Assembly: GCA_046318115.1 (NCBI GenBank)
Contig: JBKCVA010000078.1
Location: forward strand, 67,103-131,102
Direction: 5' to 3'
DNA length: 64,000 bases
Origin: Aquimonas sp046318115
GTDB lineage: Bacteria > Pseudomonadota > Gammaproteobacteria > Xanthomonadales > Xanthomonadaceae
The position numbers were made by a program, and so were the translations under genes. The notes under the pieces are model-generated. The model had not been told where the DNA came from. It did not search any database and was given only the letters and a program-made list of their open reading frames with translations. Position 1 is the stretch's first letter; each line of letters opens with the position of its first letter. Shown one piece after another: positions 18,811-27,750 of this stretch.

Positions 18811-20376
18811 TCAGCCCAGACCGGCGTAGATGGCGATCAGCGCGGCAGTCACCAGCGCGGCGCCGATGTTGAAGCCGCTGCTGGTGGCGAAGCCGCCTGT
18901 GGGCAGGGCCTGCGACTTCGGCTGAATCTTCCAGCCCTGCAGCGCCGAGATGCCCAGCGCCAGCGCGCAGCAGGCCAGGAACACATAGCCCACCCGATCC
19001 ATGAACGGCAGCTCGGGCAGCCAGATGCGTGCGGCGATCGACAGCAGGAAGGAGCCGAGTGCCGCAGCGAGCGCGCCGAGCGCAGTGGTCTGGCGCACAA
19101 AAACGCCGAGCAGGAAGATCGCGCAGATGCCCGGTGTGAAGAACCCGGTGAACTCCTGGATGTACTGGAAGGCCTGCTCGAAGCCGCCCAGCAGCGGGCG
19201 CGCGCAGATCACCGCCAGCAGCAGGGAGACAGCGCCGGCGATGCGGCCGCTGCGCACAAGGCCACGATCACTGGTCTTGGGCCTGAACTGGTGCAGCAGG
19301 TCCATGGTGAACAGGGTGGCGACCGAGTTCATCATCGAGCCCACCGAGGACACGATGGCGGCGATCAAGGCGGCGAAGATGAGCCCGCGGATGCCGGCGG
19401 GCGCGAGCTTCATCATCTCCGGATAGGCCTGGTCGGGCTTGGCCAAATCTGGCGCCAGGAACAGCGCGGCCATGCCGGGCACCACGATGATCAGCGGCAT
19501 CAGCATCTTCAGCGCGGCGGCGAACAGAATGCCCTTCTGGGCTTCCTTCAGACTGCCAGCGGCCAGTGCGCGCTGGATGATGTACTGGTTGAAGCCCCAG
19601 TAAGACAGGTTCATCACCCACATGCCGCCGAGCAGCACGCTCAAGCCAGGCAGGTTGGCGTACTGAGGGTTGTCGGGCGAGAGGATCATGTCGAAGCGCT
19701 CCGGCATGCGCTCGTACATCGTGGCGAGACCTGCCCAGGCGCCGTCGCCCTCGGCGACGCGGTCCAGCGCGATCCAGGCGACGATCAGGCCGCCCAGCAC
19801 CAGCAGCACGACCTGGATGATGTCGGTCATCGCCACGGCGCGCAGGCCGCCGTACAGGGAGTAGGCCAGCGCAAAGGCCGCCAGCGCCAGCAGTCCGGAC
19901 ATCATGTCGAGGCCGGTCAGCGCGTTGATCGCCAGCGCGCCCAGCCAGAGCACCGAAGTGAGATTCACGAAGACATAGACGCCGAGCCAGAACACCGCCA
20001 TCACCGTCTTGACGCTGCGGTCGTAGCGCTGCTCCAGGTACTGCGGCATGGTGTAGATGCCCGAGCGCAGCAGCACCGGCAGGATGAACTTGCCGACCAG
20101 GATCAGGGTGATCGCGGCCATCCACTCGTAGCTGGCGATCGCGAGGCCCATGGCGTAGCCGGAGCCCGACATGCCGATGATCTGTTCGGCGGAGATGTTG
20201 GCAGCGATCAGAGAAGCGCCCACCGCCCACCAGGGTAGGCTGCGGCCAGCGAGGAAGTAGTCGTTCGCGGTGCGCTCATGGCCGGCGGGCTCGCGCGAGA
20301 TCCATGTGGCGAGGCCGATCAGGCCGACCGCATAGAGGGCGACCACCATCAGATCCAGCGAAGAAAGTGCGGACAC
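18811..20376 (-). CDS. Sodium:solute symporter (SSS/SGLT family), probable sugar transporter
   Basis: 521 residues, about 14 hydrophobic helices. The N-terminal DYFLAGRSLPWWAVGASLIAANISAEQIIGMSGSGYAMGL stretch (about residues 40-78) is the SSS/SGLT signature. Family sodium-site residues are expected in the SSVGSMMNSVATLFTMDL helix (about 350-367). The closest family type is the Vibrio vSGLT-like sugar transporter, so glucose liberated by the GH3 enzyme in the periplasm is the likely cargo. It is third in the GH3-TonB receptor-SSS order; a 264-base gap with two hairpins separates it from the receptor gene. It converges with the LacI-type gene. Confidence 0.88.
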   Translation of the reverse strand: MSALSSLDLMVVALYAVGLIGLATWISREPAGHERTANDYFLAGRSLPWWAVGASLIAANISAEQIIGMSGSGYAMGLAIASYEWMAAITLILVGKFILPVLLRSGIYTMPQYLEQRYDRSVKTVMAVFWLGVYVFVNLTSVLWLGALAINALTGLDMMSGLLALAAFALAYSLYGGLRAVAMTDIIQVVLLVLGGLIVAWIALDRVAEGDGAWAGLATMYERMPERFDMILSPDNPQYANLPGLSVLLGGMWVMNLSYWGFNQYIIQRALAAGSLKEAQKGILFAAALKMLMPLIIVVPGMAALFLAPDLAKPDQAYPEMMKLAPAGIRGLIFAALIAAIVSSVGSMMNSVATLFTMDLLHQFRPKTSDRGLVRSGRIAGAVSLLLAVICARPLLGGFEQAFQYIQEFTGFFTPGICAIFLLGVFVRQTTALGALAAALGSFLLSIAARIWLPELPFMDRVGYVFLACCALALGISALQGWKIQPKSQALPTGGFATSSGFNIGAALVTAALIAIYAGLG

Positions 20377-20499
20377 AGGAACTCCCTGGCCCGGCGCGCG
20401 GACCTTGAGTGAAGACCGTCGAAAAGAGCGGCGCGGGGTCGGGGAGAACTCCGCGCCGTTGCCGAAGCGGGCTGACCTTGCCAGCGCCCTTCCAAAGCG

Positions 20500-20524
20500 C
20501 CGGCAGCGCGCTCGCCGCTGCCGG
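20500..20524 (-). other. Intergenic hairpin upstream of the SSS symporter gene
   Basis: A perfect 9-bp stem (20500-20508 with 20516-20524) lies between the receptor and symporter genes. No T-run follows, so it is not a standard terminator. It could protect mRNA ends or attenuate expression of the symporter relative to the receptor. Confidence 0.35.
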
Positions 20525-20609
20525 TGCCGCGCGTGGCGAGGCCGGGGTCATTCGCAGTGGCCGCCGTTCCATCCGTGGAAGCAGCGGCCGCCAAAGCCCG
20601 GGCCATGCG

Positions 20610-20638
20610 GCGCCGGCTCGCTGGAGCCGGACGCCGGG
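20610..20638 (-). other. Hairpin just after the TonB receptor stop codon
   Basis: An imperfect stem built around a perfect 7-bp CCGGCTC/GAGCCGG core with a 4-nt loop starts right behind the receptor stop. It lacks a T-run. Either a weak terminator or an mRNA-stabilising structure that lets the receptor be expressed more than the symporter. Confidence 0.35.
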
Positions 20639-20640
20639 GA

Positions 20641-23310
20641 TCAGAACTGGTATCGCACCCGCAGGCCGTAGGTGCGTGGATCGTTGAGGAAGCGGATGTT
20701 CAGCTGCGAGCCCACGAGGGCCTTCTGCGAGACATCGTCGCCGAGCAGGTTCGAACCCCACAGCTCGAAGCGCCAGTTGCTGTTGGCGGGGCTGTAGCCG
20801 GCGCCGGCGTTGATCGTGGTGTAGGCGCTCTGACGATCCGGGAAGCCCGCCGCTGCAGCGCTCTCGACACGGTCGACGGTGCCGGCGGTATCGCCGACGA
20901 AGACCACGTCACGGTTGTTGAACTGGGTCAGGAAGTACGCCGAGCGATAGCTGGCCAGGATCTGCCAGTCGAACAGGCCGTTGCCGAGCTCGAACACATG
21001 CTGCAGTCGCGCATTCAGGGTCAGCTTGGAGGACAGCGGGAGTTCGTTGCCGGCGAGATCGATCTCGGAGGTGATGCCGCCCAGGCCGAAGTCGATGCTG
21101 CGCACGTCGGCGACAACGCCGCTCTTGATCTCGGTATCGAGCAGCAGGGCGTTGAGGCTGAGGGTCCAGTCCTGCGAAAGGCTGAGAATGCTCTCGGCTT
21201 CAAGGCCCATGATCTCGGACTTGCCCACGTTGCGGTTGGCCAAGGCGAAGCCCGTGGCCTCTCCCGTTTCCGGATTGAAGGCGATGGCAGTCAGATCCTG
21301 GAAGACCTGGTCGCGGTAGTCGTAGTAGAAGCCGGCCAGGTTGAAGGTCGAGCGCCGTCCGAGGAAGTCGAAGCTCTGCTTCGAGCCGAGCTCGAATGCG
21401 GTGATCTTCTCGGGCTTGTAGGTCTCGGGAATGACGCTGATGTCGAAGCTGTCGTTGAATCCGCCAGACTTGTGGCCGGTGCTGATCGTGCCGTAGAGCA
21501 GGTGATCGTCCGACAGGTCCTTCTCGAAGCCGACCCGCCAGTCGTTGAAGTTGAACTCGCTGCTGCCCTCCTGTTGCGAGGGGATGCCCAGCACGATCCA
21601 GGGATGCGAGCCGTTCGGGGTGCAACTCAGGTTGGTGCCGCCGGTGTCGGGGCGGTCCACGCAGCCGCCGTTGGGGTTGGTGCCGTTCGCGATCGGGCCG
21701 ATCTGCTGGAAGATCGTGTCGTTACGGCCCCCCGCCAGAATGCCCTGCAGCAGGAAGCGCGCGCGATCGGCGTTGGTGGTGATGTTGCGCACATCGAAGC
21801 TGGGCCGACGGGTCAAGGCCGGCAGGAAGCCGGGCGTGCCGAGTCGCACCGAGAAGCAGCAGCCGTCGGTCGCGCCCAAGCCGATCGTCCAGTTGCCGCC
21901 GATGCCGTAGCGGTACTTCGATTCATCGGTGTAGCGAAGACCTCCCTTCAGTCGGAAGGTGTCGCTCAGGTCGAACGTGCCATCGCCGAACACGGCCCAG
22001 GATTTGCCGTTGACGTCCGGCATGGTGAATTCGGTGCCGGAATAGAACACACCCTTGTCCGCCAGCGAGAACAGGCCGACCTTCTGATCCTCGTTGAAGT
22101 AGAAGCCGCCGGCGGTCCAGCGGAAGCGTGCAGAGTCCGGCGAGAACACCAGCAGCTCATGCGTCTGCGACTTCGAAAGGGTTTCCCAGTAGTTGGTCGA
22201 GAACAGGTCGTAGTCCGGGCGCGAGCCGTCGCTGCTGCCGAGCGGGCGCTGGGTCAGATTGCGCCCCGGCCAGTTGACGCCGGCGCTGTTGGCATTGGTC
22301 TGGGTGTAGTCCACGTCGCGGTACGACGTGTTGTACTCCACCCGCAGGCCACCGAAGTCGTAGCCGATGCTCGCCATCACGCCCTTGTTGGTCGAGTCCA
22401 GCGTGCCCTGGTTACCGAAGTAGACGACTTCGCGCAGGTCGATGTCGTCCGGGTTGAAGCCCTGCAGCGCAGCGCCGTAGATGTTTGCGCCGGGATAGCC
22501 GGTGCCGCCCTCCTGTCCGTAGTCGCCCATCAGGAAAATGCGCAGGGCCTCGTTCGGCTCCCACAGGAAGGAGACGCGCGCGGCATCTTCGTCCTGGTAG
22601 CCGGCGGGCTTGAGCGAAGGGTCACCCACGTTCGTGTACGAGGTTTCCTTCTCGACGTGATAGCCGGAAACGCGCAGCGCAGCGGTCTGGCCGAGCGGCA
22701 GGTTCAAGCCGAACTCGCCGCCAACGTGGTCGCGGCTTCCGAACTCGCCCAGTGCATAGCCGCTGGTCTCTCCCAGCTGCGGCTTGACGGTCACGATGTT
22801 GAGCGTGCCGCCGAGGGCATTGCGTCCGCGCACGGTGCCCTGCGGGCCCTTGTTCACTTCGACGCGCTCGACGTCGAAGAACATGGCGCCGAGGCCACGT
22901 GGGCGTGCGATGTAGGCGCCGTTGATGTGCGGCGCTGCACCCGGATCGCCCAGCTCGGTGTTGTTCGAGGAGCCGACACCGCGGATGAAGATCTCGACGT
23001 TGCCCTCCTGGTTGGCGATGCTCAGGCCTGGAATCGCGATCTGCACATTGCGCAGCTCGTTGTTGATGCCGAGCGATTTCAACTCCTCGCCCGAATAGGC
23101 CTGCGCCGTGCCTGCGTACTTCTGCAGGTCCTGTTCGCGCCGATCGACGGTCACCGTGATCGTGTCCAGTTCCTTGGCCTGATCTTCTTCGGACGGTTCC
23201 TGCGCGAGCGCAGGCGCTGACAGAACGACCGCGGTCAGGGCTACCGCTGTGGCGACGGCCAGTTGGTGACGGCGCGGCGTCGGCCGGCTCAGGTTGTTGG
23301 TGCTGCGCAT
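20641..23310 (-). CDS. TonB-dependent receptor of the beta-glucan locus
   Basis: 889 residues. Signal peptide (about 1-36, ending ALA-QE), TonB-box-like region LDTITVTVDRREQD (about 48-61), plug domain with NVEIFIRGVGSSNN and VEVNKGPQGTVRGRNALGGTLNIVT (about 70-170), then a 22-strand barrel ending in the aromatic YGLRVRYQF, the outer-membrane assembly signal. It would import an oligosaccharide or glycoside across the outer membrane using TonB energy. Placement behind the GH3 glucosidase suggests beta-glucan fragments. A strong ribosome-binding site GGGAGGGG lies eight bases before the ATG. The barrel resembles the large general TonB-receptor class; substrate is inferred only from context. Confidence 0.9.
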   Translation of the reverse strand: MRSTNNLSRPTPRRHQLAVATAVALTAVVLSAPALAQEPSEEDQAKELDTITVTVDRREQDLQKYAGTAQAYSGEELKSLGINNELRNVQIAIPGLSIANQEGNVEIFIRGVGSSNNTELGDPGAAPHINGAYIARPRGLGAMFFDVERVEVNKGPQGTVRGRNALGGTLNIVTVKPQLGETSGYALGEFGSRDHVGGEFGLNLPLGQTAALRVSGYHVEKETSYTNVGDPSLKPAGYQDEDAARVSFLWEPNEALRIFLMGDYGQEGGTGYPGANIYGAALQGFNPDDIDLREVVYFGNQGTLDSTNKGVMASIGYDFGGLRVEYNTSYRDVDYTQTNANSAGVNWPGRNLTQRPLGSSDGSRPDYDLFSTNYWETLSKSQTHELLVFSPDSARFRWTAGGFYFNEDQKVGLFSLADKGVFYSGTEFTMPDVNGKSWAVFGDGTFDLSDTFRLKGGLRYTDESKYRYGIGGNWTIGLGATDGCCFSVRLGTPGFLPALTRRPSFDVRNITTNADRARFLLQGILAGGRNDTIFQQIGPIANGTNPNGGCVDRPDTGGTNLSCTPNGSHPWIVLGIPSQQEGSSEFNFNDWRVGFEKDLSDDHLLYGTISTGHKSGGFNDSFDISVIPETYKPEKITAFELGSKQSFDFLGRRSTFNLAGFYYDYRDQVFQDLTAIAFNPETGEATGFALANRNVGKSEIMGLEAESILSLSQDWTLSLNALLLDTEIKSGVVADVRSIDFGLGGITSEIDLAGNELPLSSKLTLNARLQHVFELGNGLFDWQILASYRSAYFLTQFNNRDVVFVGDTAGTVDRVESAAAAGFPDRQSAYTTINAGAGYSPANSNWRFELWGSNLLGDDVSQKALVGSQLNIRFLNDPRTYGLRVRYQF

Positions 23311-23467
23311 TGTCGAACCCCTCCCGGCGCCTGCGGCTGTCTACGCCCGTACGCCCGTTGCTGTTTTCCCAAGCTCTCCCGACGCGTCGCGGCGGGCGTC
23401 CTCATGGCATCGATCGGCTGGATCGGTGCTTTGCTGCTTCTTCAGGCCTCGATGCGATCGCGCGGAT

Positions 23468-26062
23468 TCATCGGACAGAAGAACATTCCACGACCACATC
23501 CGCATCGGTGCCCAGTTCGACACCGGCGATGCGCAGGTCGGCACCTCTATCCGCGGCCAGCCGCAGCACCGTATCCACCCGCTGTGTGGCGAGCCCTGCG
23601 CTGCGCAGGCACTTCAGAGGCACGGCGAGTCGCCGCCACTCACCGATGTGGGCAGCGAGCGCTTCGCCCACTGGAAGCAGGGCACCGCAGTCGCTGCCGC
23701 AGCCCATGCCGAGCCGCAGTCCGCCCGGACCTTGCGTATCGACGCGGACGCGCAACACCAGGCGTACGTCGCCATTGGTTTCCCGCTCGATGTCGACCGC
23801 ATCGGCGAGGCTGAGCCTCAGTTCGGCAGGCCCTGACCACTGAAGCTGGCGGGCGTCTTCCTGGGCCTGATGATCGACGGCGCGGATGCCAAGCTGCCCA
23901 GAAGGACTGCGCGCCGGCCCGTTGCCTTCGACCCGGTGCGCGCCCTCCGCGTCGACCAGCTCGAATCGGGCCCCAGCTGCCAGACCACCGCGCGCGAACC
24001 ACTGGCCCGCGCGGGTGGCTGCGGGCAGTTCGATCTGCTCCGGCAAGGTCGGCACTTCGCCCGGTTCGCCATAGCGCAGGCCATGGCCGAATGCGAACAG
24101 CGGGGCATAGCCTTCGTCGCCGACATTGAGCTGGTACTGGTCGGGGCGCGCCGGCCAGGAGAACGGCAGCCGACCGTGGAAGTCGTGCTGGAGGGAGCCA
24201 TCGCCTGCACGCAGCAGAACATCGGCGATGCCACCGCCCTCGCTGCCCGGCAGCCACGCCGCGACGAAGGCGTTGGCGGCATTGAGTTCGCGGTTGACCC
24301 ACAGTGGCCGGCCTGACAGAAACACCGCAACCACAGGAACATTGTCGGTGCGCAGCCGACGCAACAACTGCAGGTCGCGCTCGTCGTCGGGTCGATACAC
24401 CAGGGTGTCGATGTCGCCCTGGAACTCGGCGTACGGGTCCTCGCCGAACACCACGATCGCGACATCGGGACGGGTTTCGAAACGTCCGTCCACGGCCAGT
24501 TCCGCCGCGCCGCCAGCGGCCTCCACCTGCGCGCGAAGGCCCTGCCAGATCGAGGTGGCGCCGGGGAAATCCGAAGGCTGGGTGCCCGTACCCTGCCAGG
24601 TCAGCGTCCAGCCGCCGCTTTGCTTGGCCACGCTGTCGGCACCGTCGCCCGCGACCCCGATGCGTGTGCGCGGATTCAAGGGCAGCAGCTGTCCCTCGTT
24701 CTTCAGAAGCACGAGCGAGCGCCGCACGGTTTCGCGGGCCACTGCACGATGCGCTTCGGCACCGATGAGCTCGAAGCGGCCGCCGAGCGCACGCTTCGAG
24801 GGTGGCGGCGCATCCATCAGCCCCGCCGCAAGCTTGACGCGCAGGATCCTCGAAACCGCCTCGTCCAGTCGCTCCGGACTAAGCCGCTTGGTGCGCGCGG
24901 CCTTGAGTGTGTTGTCGAACAGTTGGCGCCAGCTGTCCGGGGCCATGAACATGTCGACCCCGGCCTCGATCGAAGCGGGGCAGTCGGTCGGTGTGCAGCC
25001 GGGAATCTGACCGTGGCCGTTCCAGTCGCCGACGACAAAGCCGTCGAAGCCCATGCGCCCCCGCAGCACATCGGTCAGCAGGCCGCGATGTCCGTGCAGT
25101 TTGATTCCGTTCCAGCTCGAGAAGCTGGCCATCACGCTCTGTACGCCAGCAGCGATTGCCGGTGGGTAGCCCGCCGCATGCACATCGCGCAGCTCGGCTT
25201 CGCTGACCCGGGTGTCGCCCTGGTCGCGTCCATCGGCGGTGCCACCGTCGCCGACGAAATGCTTGGCGGACGACAGCACTTTGTCCTCGCCGAGGAAGCC
25301 CGGTGTGCCAGGCTCTCCCTGCAGCCCATGGACGACCGCCGCGGCGTAGCTGGCGACCACGGCAGGATCTTCCGAAAAGCCTTCGTACGCTCGACCCCAG
25401 CGGTCATCACGGGGGACTGTCAGGGTCGGGGCGAACGTCCATTCGGCGCCCGTGACGCGCAGCTCGCGCGCGGTGATCTCGGCGATACGCTGGACGAGCT
25501 GCGGGTCGCGCGTCGCGCCAAGGCCGATGTTGTGCGGGAACAGTGTTGCCCCGATCACGTTGTTGTGGCCGTGCACGGCGTCGATGCCGAACAGCAGGGG
25601 AATCACGGTGCCGCGTCGACTGGCGTTGGCCGCATGAAAGGCATCCGCGAGGGCAAGCCATTCCTCGGCGGTGGCAAAGGCCTTTCCGCCCGGGGCGGAG
25701 TTGCCACCGGCGAGAATCGAGCCGAGGGGATAGCGGCGAAGGTCCTCGGGCTGGATGCTGGCGATGTCGGCCTGGATGATCTGGCCGACCTTTTCCTCCA
25801 GGCTCATCTGCGCGAGCAGTTGGCGGACGCGGGTCTCGATGGCTTCTTCGCGCTTCACGCCCGATTGTGTCTCGGGCCAGACCGCCGGGTTCGTTTCCGC
25901 CGAAAGGCCCGTGGCAGCGGACGCAAGGCACGGGCCTGCCAATGCAAGTCCCGTTGCCAACACACCAAGGCGCAACGTCCGCGCTTCGTAGCGCATTCGC
26001 TGGGCCGCACAGCCCCGCGCCGCGGACTGCACAGGGCAGCCGGCTGATTCAAGTGGATTCAC
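23468..26062 (-). CDS. Secreted GH3 beta-glucosidase / glucan glucohydrolase
   Basis: 864 residues from a GTG at 26062, preceded by GGGAGG six bases upstream; an ATG at 25996 gives 842 residues and a more ordinary signal peptide (RLGVLATGLALAGPCLASA). The GH3 barrel begins near QLLAQMSLEEKVGQI; FGIDAVHGHNNVIGATLFPHN and the nucleophile region GFDGFVVGDWNGHGQ (Asp in GDW) follow. The second GH3 domain carries SLVLLKNEGQLLPL. The last 170 residues are an extra beta-rich region as in ExoP-type exo-1,3/1,4-beta-glucanases. It releases glucose from the non-reducing ends of beta-glucans in the periplasm or outside. First gene of its unit, 158 bases before the receptor gene. Confidence 0.9.
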   Translation of the reverse strand: MNPLESAGCPVQSAARGCAAQRMRYEARTLRLGVLATGLALAGPCLASAATGLSAETNPAVWPETQSGVKREEAIETRVRQLLAQMSLEEKVGQIIQADIASIQPEDLRRYPLGSILAGGNSAPGGKAFATAEEWLALADAFHAANASRRGTVIPLLFGIDAVHGHNNVIGATLFPHNIGLGATRDPQLVQRIAEITARELRVTGAEWTFAPTLTVPRDDRWGRAYEGFSEDPAVVASYAAAVVHGLQGEPGTPGFLGEDKVLSSAKHFVGDGGTADGRDQGDTRVSEAELRDVHAAGYPPAIAAGVQSVMASFSSWNGIKLHGHRGLLTDVLRGRMGFDGFVVGDWNGHGQIPGCTPTDCPASIEAGVDMFMAPDSWRQLFDNTLKAARTKRLSPERLDEAVSRILRVKLAAGLMDAPPPSKRALGGRFELIGAEAHRAVARETVRRSLVLLKNEGQLLPLNPRTRIGVAGDGADSVAKQSGGWTLTWQGTGTQPSDFPGATSIWQGLRAQVEAAGGAAELAVDGRFETRPDVAIVVFGEDPYAEFQGDIDTLVYRPDDERDLQLLRRLRTDNVPVVAVFLSGRPLWVNRELNAANAFVAAWLPGSEGGGIADVLLRAGDGSLQHDFHGRLPFSWPARPDQYQLNVGDEGYAPLFAFGHGLRYGEPGEVPTLPEQIELPAATRAGQWFARGGLAAGARFELVDAEGAHRVEGNGPARSPSGQLGIRAVDHQAQEDARQLQWSGPAELRLSLADAVDIERETNGDVRLVLRVRVDTQGPGGLRLGMGCGSDCGALLPVGEALAAHIGEWRRLAVPLKCLRSAGLATQRVDTVLRLAADRGADLRIAGVELGTDADVVVECSSVR

Positions 26063-26403
26063 GATGTCCCTCCCGCCGCTTGATTCGCGCTCGCATGGGG
26101 CGAGCGTTCGGGCGTCTTGATGCGCCGTGGACGTTAACTTTGCCCAAAATGACATCGCTGTCAATCACTTTCTGCGGCGAGCTTCGAATTGTCCGTTTCT
26201 GCCCTCAATCGGTTGCGGGTTGGCCTTCGCGCGGCTTGCGCGATGGCGGATCCCGCTGCGGGACCGCTTCAGAGACAGGCCCCATGGCAAGGCAGATAAG
26301 CTCGGCGTTGGCGCCCGCCCGTGCTTGTTCGCCCGTCACCCAAGGAAGCGAAAGCGTTGACGCGTAGCGGCCGACCGCGTCCGGACATGTCCCGGCGACG
26401 CGT
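26063..26403. other. Intergenic region upstream of the GH3 gene
   Basis: About 340 bases between the GH3 start and the end of the tatD-like gene. It holds the promoter/operator described separately and no reading frame with protein-like composition. Confidence 0.6.
26150..26163. promoter_or_regulatory. Predicted LacI-family operator upstream of the GH3 gene
   Basis: The site TGACATCGCTGTCA is a 14-base palindrome with six of seven matching pairs and a central CpG, the standard shape of a LacI-family operator. On the minus strand a perfect -35 hexamer TTGACA (complement of 26159-26164) overlaps it, with a weak -10 candidate CAAAGT 16 bases on. Repression by the linked LacI-type protein is the simplest reading. 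It lies 88 bases upstream of the GTG start. Confidence 0.65.
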
Positions 26404-27213
26404 TCACTGATCAAGGCCGGACGGGCGTTGATCAGCGTTGTCCTGACGGGGAAGCGCGAACAGTCGACGAGCGTTTTCGCTGCAGTGTTCAGCGACAGTC
26501 TCAAATGCATCGTCGCGAAGTGCGGCAATGCAGGCCGCGACTTCCGCCACGCGCGAAGGCAGGTTGCGCTGGCCGCGGTGGGCCATCAGCGGCTGGTCGG
26601 GCGCGTCGGATTCGAGCAGCAGGAACTCGATCGGCATGGTGGAGACAAGCTCGCGCAGACGCTGCGCGCGCGGGTAGGTCACAGGGCCGCCGATGCCCAG
26701 CAGGAAGCCGAGATCGAAGAGCTGGCGCGCATGCTCACTGCTGCCGGCGTAGCTGTGCACGACGCCGCGCAGGCGGCCACGGTAACGCTTCAACGCAATC
26801 AGCGTGGCTTCCACGGCGCGGCGGGCATGCAGGATCACCGGCAGGCCCGCATCGGCGGCGATCGCCAGTTGTGCTTCGAAGTAGTGCTGCTGCTCGGCCG
26901 GATCCAGTGCTTCGACGTAGAAGTCGAGGCCGAACTCGCCCACGGCGACCGGCTTCTCGCGTCGCACCCAGTCCTGCAGCCGGTCCAGATGCTCGCGCCG
27001 ATGTTCGGTCAGGAACATGGGGTGCAGGCCGTAGGCGGGAAACAGATCGGGCTCGCGCCCGCAGAGCGCGCGCAGGCCCGGCCAGCTGGCCGCGGTGACC
27101 GCCGGGAGCACCTGGGCCACCACGCCCGCCGCGCGCGCTTGCGCCAGCACGGCCTCGCGGTCGGCATCGAACTCGGGGGCGTCCAGGTGGCAGTGGCTGT
27201 CGATCAGCTGCAT
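26404..27213 (-). CDS. TatD-family metal-dependent hydrolase / DNase
   Basis: 269 residues, TIM-barrel metallohydrolase. The N-terminal metal motif DSHCHLD (about residues 5-11), then YGLHPMF, VGEFGLDFY with the bridging Glu, VILHARRA, GVVHSYAGS and LLLESDAPDQP provide the expected His/Glu/Asp ligands. TatD enzymes act as 3'-5' DNases and in some species as D-aminoacyl-tRNA deacylase-like proteins. It follows the DUF6116 gene by 14 bases and probably shares its transcript. Of the TatD, YcfH and YjjV subfamilies it looks closest to YjjV, but that is not settled by eye. Confidence 0.9.
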   Translation of the reverse strand: MQLIDSHCHLDAPEFDADREAVLAQARAAGVVAQVLPAVTAASWPGLRALCGREPDLFPAYGLHPMFLTEHRREHLDRLQDWVRREKPVAVGEFGLDFYVEALDPAEQQHYFEAQLAIAADAGLPVILHARRAVEATLIALKRYRGRLRGVVHSYAGSSEHARQLFDLGFLLGIGGPVTYPRAQRLRELVSTMPIEFLLLESDAPDQPLMAHRGQRNLPSRVAEVAACIAALRDDAFETVAEHCSENARRLFALPRQDNADQRPSGLDQ

Positions 27214-27227
27214 TGCGGCCGCGAAGC

Positions 27228-27503
27228 TCAGGGCCGGTCGACGCGGTGCGATTCGCCCTCGATGGGCGGACGCCGAGCGGCGGCAACTTCGGACGTCGGC
27301 TCCGGCTGTCGGCGCTGTCGCCAGCTGGTCAGCAGCAGGCCGCCTGCGAACAGCAGCAACTCATCGACAAAGGGCAGGGGGTCCGGTACGAACAGCGTGA
27401 TCAGGAACAGCAGACACGTCACCAGCGCCAGTTGCGGAAAGCGCAGGCGCTTCAGGTGATCGCGCAGGACGTTCGGTAGCAGGGCGAGCAGGAAGCGGGG
27501 CAT
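27228..27503 (-). CDS. DUF6116 family small membrane protein
   Basis: 91 residues. Two hydrophobic segments (about 20-37 and 43-58) flank the characteristic VPDPLPFVDELLL motif, which is the core of DUF6116 proteins of xanthomonads. The C-terminal 30 residues are charged and cytoplasmic. No function is known. It shares strand and close spacing with the tatD-like gene. A run of GGGATTC-type heptamers begins three bases upstream of the ATG, so the ribosome-binding region is embedded in a repeat. Confidence 0.75.
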   Translation of the reverse strand: MPRFLLALLPNVLRDHLKRLRFPQLALVTCLLFLITLFVPDPLPFVDELLLFAGGLLLTSWRQRRQPEPTSEVAAARRPPIEGESHRVDRP

Positions 27504-27505
27504 TG

Positions 27506-27540
27506 GGGATTCGCGATTAGGGGTTCGGGATTCGGGATTC
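27506..27540. repeat. Degenerate GGGATTC heptamer array (five units)
   Basis: Five successive 7-mers of the type GGGATTC/GCGATTA/GGGGTTC start right upstream of the DUF6116 gene. Related heptamers recur at 30466-30480, 44538-44586 and 46347-46364. Confidence 0.8.
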
Positions 27541-27667
27541 GCGGAGCGGGCCTCGCGAGCACCAAGCCCACAGCTTCGCGCATTTGCCGAGCGTAGCGTG
27601 ACTGGTCTGGCCGCATGTTTCCCCGCGCTGAATCGCTCGGCTCGCGGTGCGGGAGATGCCGCAGGCC

Positions 27668-27703
27668 CCAAAACGTGACAGGCCCGCGCATGGCGGGCCT
27701 GTC
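27668..27703 (-). terminator. Rho-independent terminator of rhlE
   Basis: A perfect 11-bp stem (27677-27687 with 27693-27703) is followed on the minus strand by ACGTTTTG. It lies about 50 bases past the rhlE stop. Confidence 0.85.
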
Positions 27704-27750
27704 GGTGCTTCAGCGAGGTCGGCGCGGGATCCGCGCAGGCTTGGCCCTGC

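Noticed and set aside
20547..20640. Continuation of the TonB receptor frame past its stop, ending in a Gly/Cys/His-rich stretch
   Set aside because: There is no start codon in that frame and the receptor already ends in the expected C-terminal aromatic residue; the stretch is part of a hairpin-rich spacer.
20524..23220. An 898-residue open frame on the plus strand across the TonB receptor gene
   Set aside because: It is the antisense of a well-matched TonB receptor and has skewed Val/Gln/Glu-rich composition with no family motif. Long antisense frames are common at this G+C.
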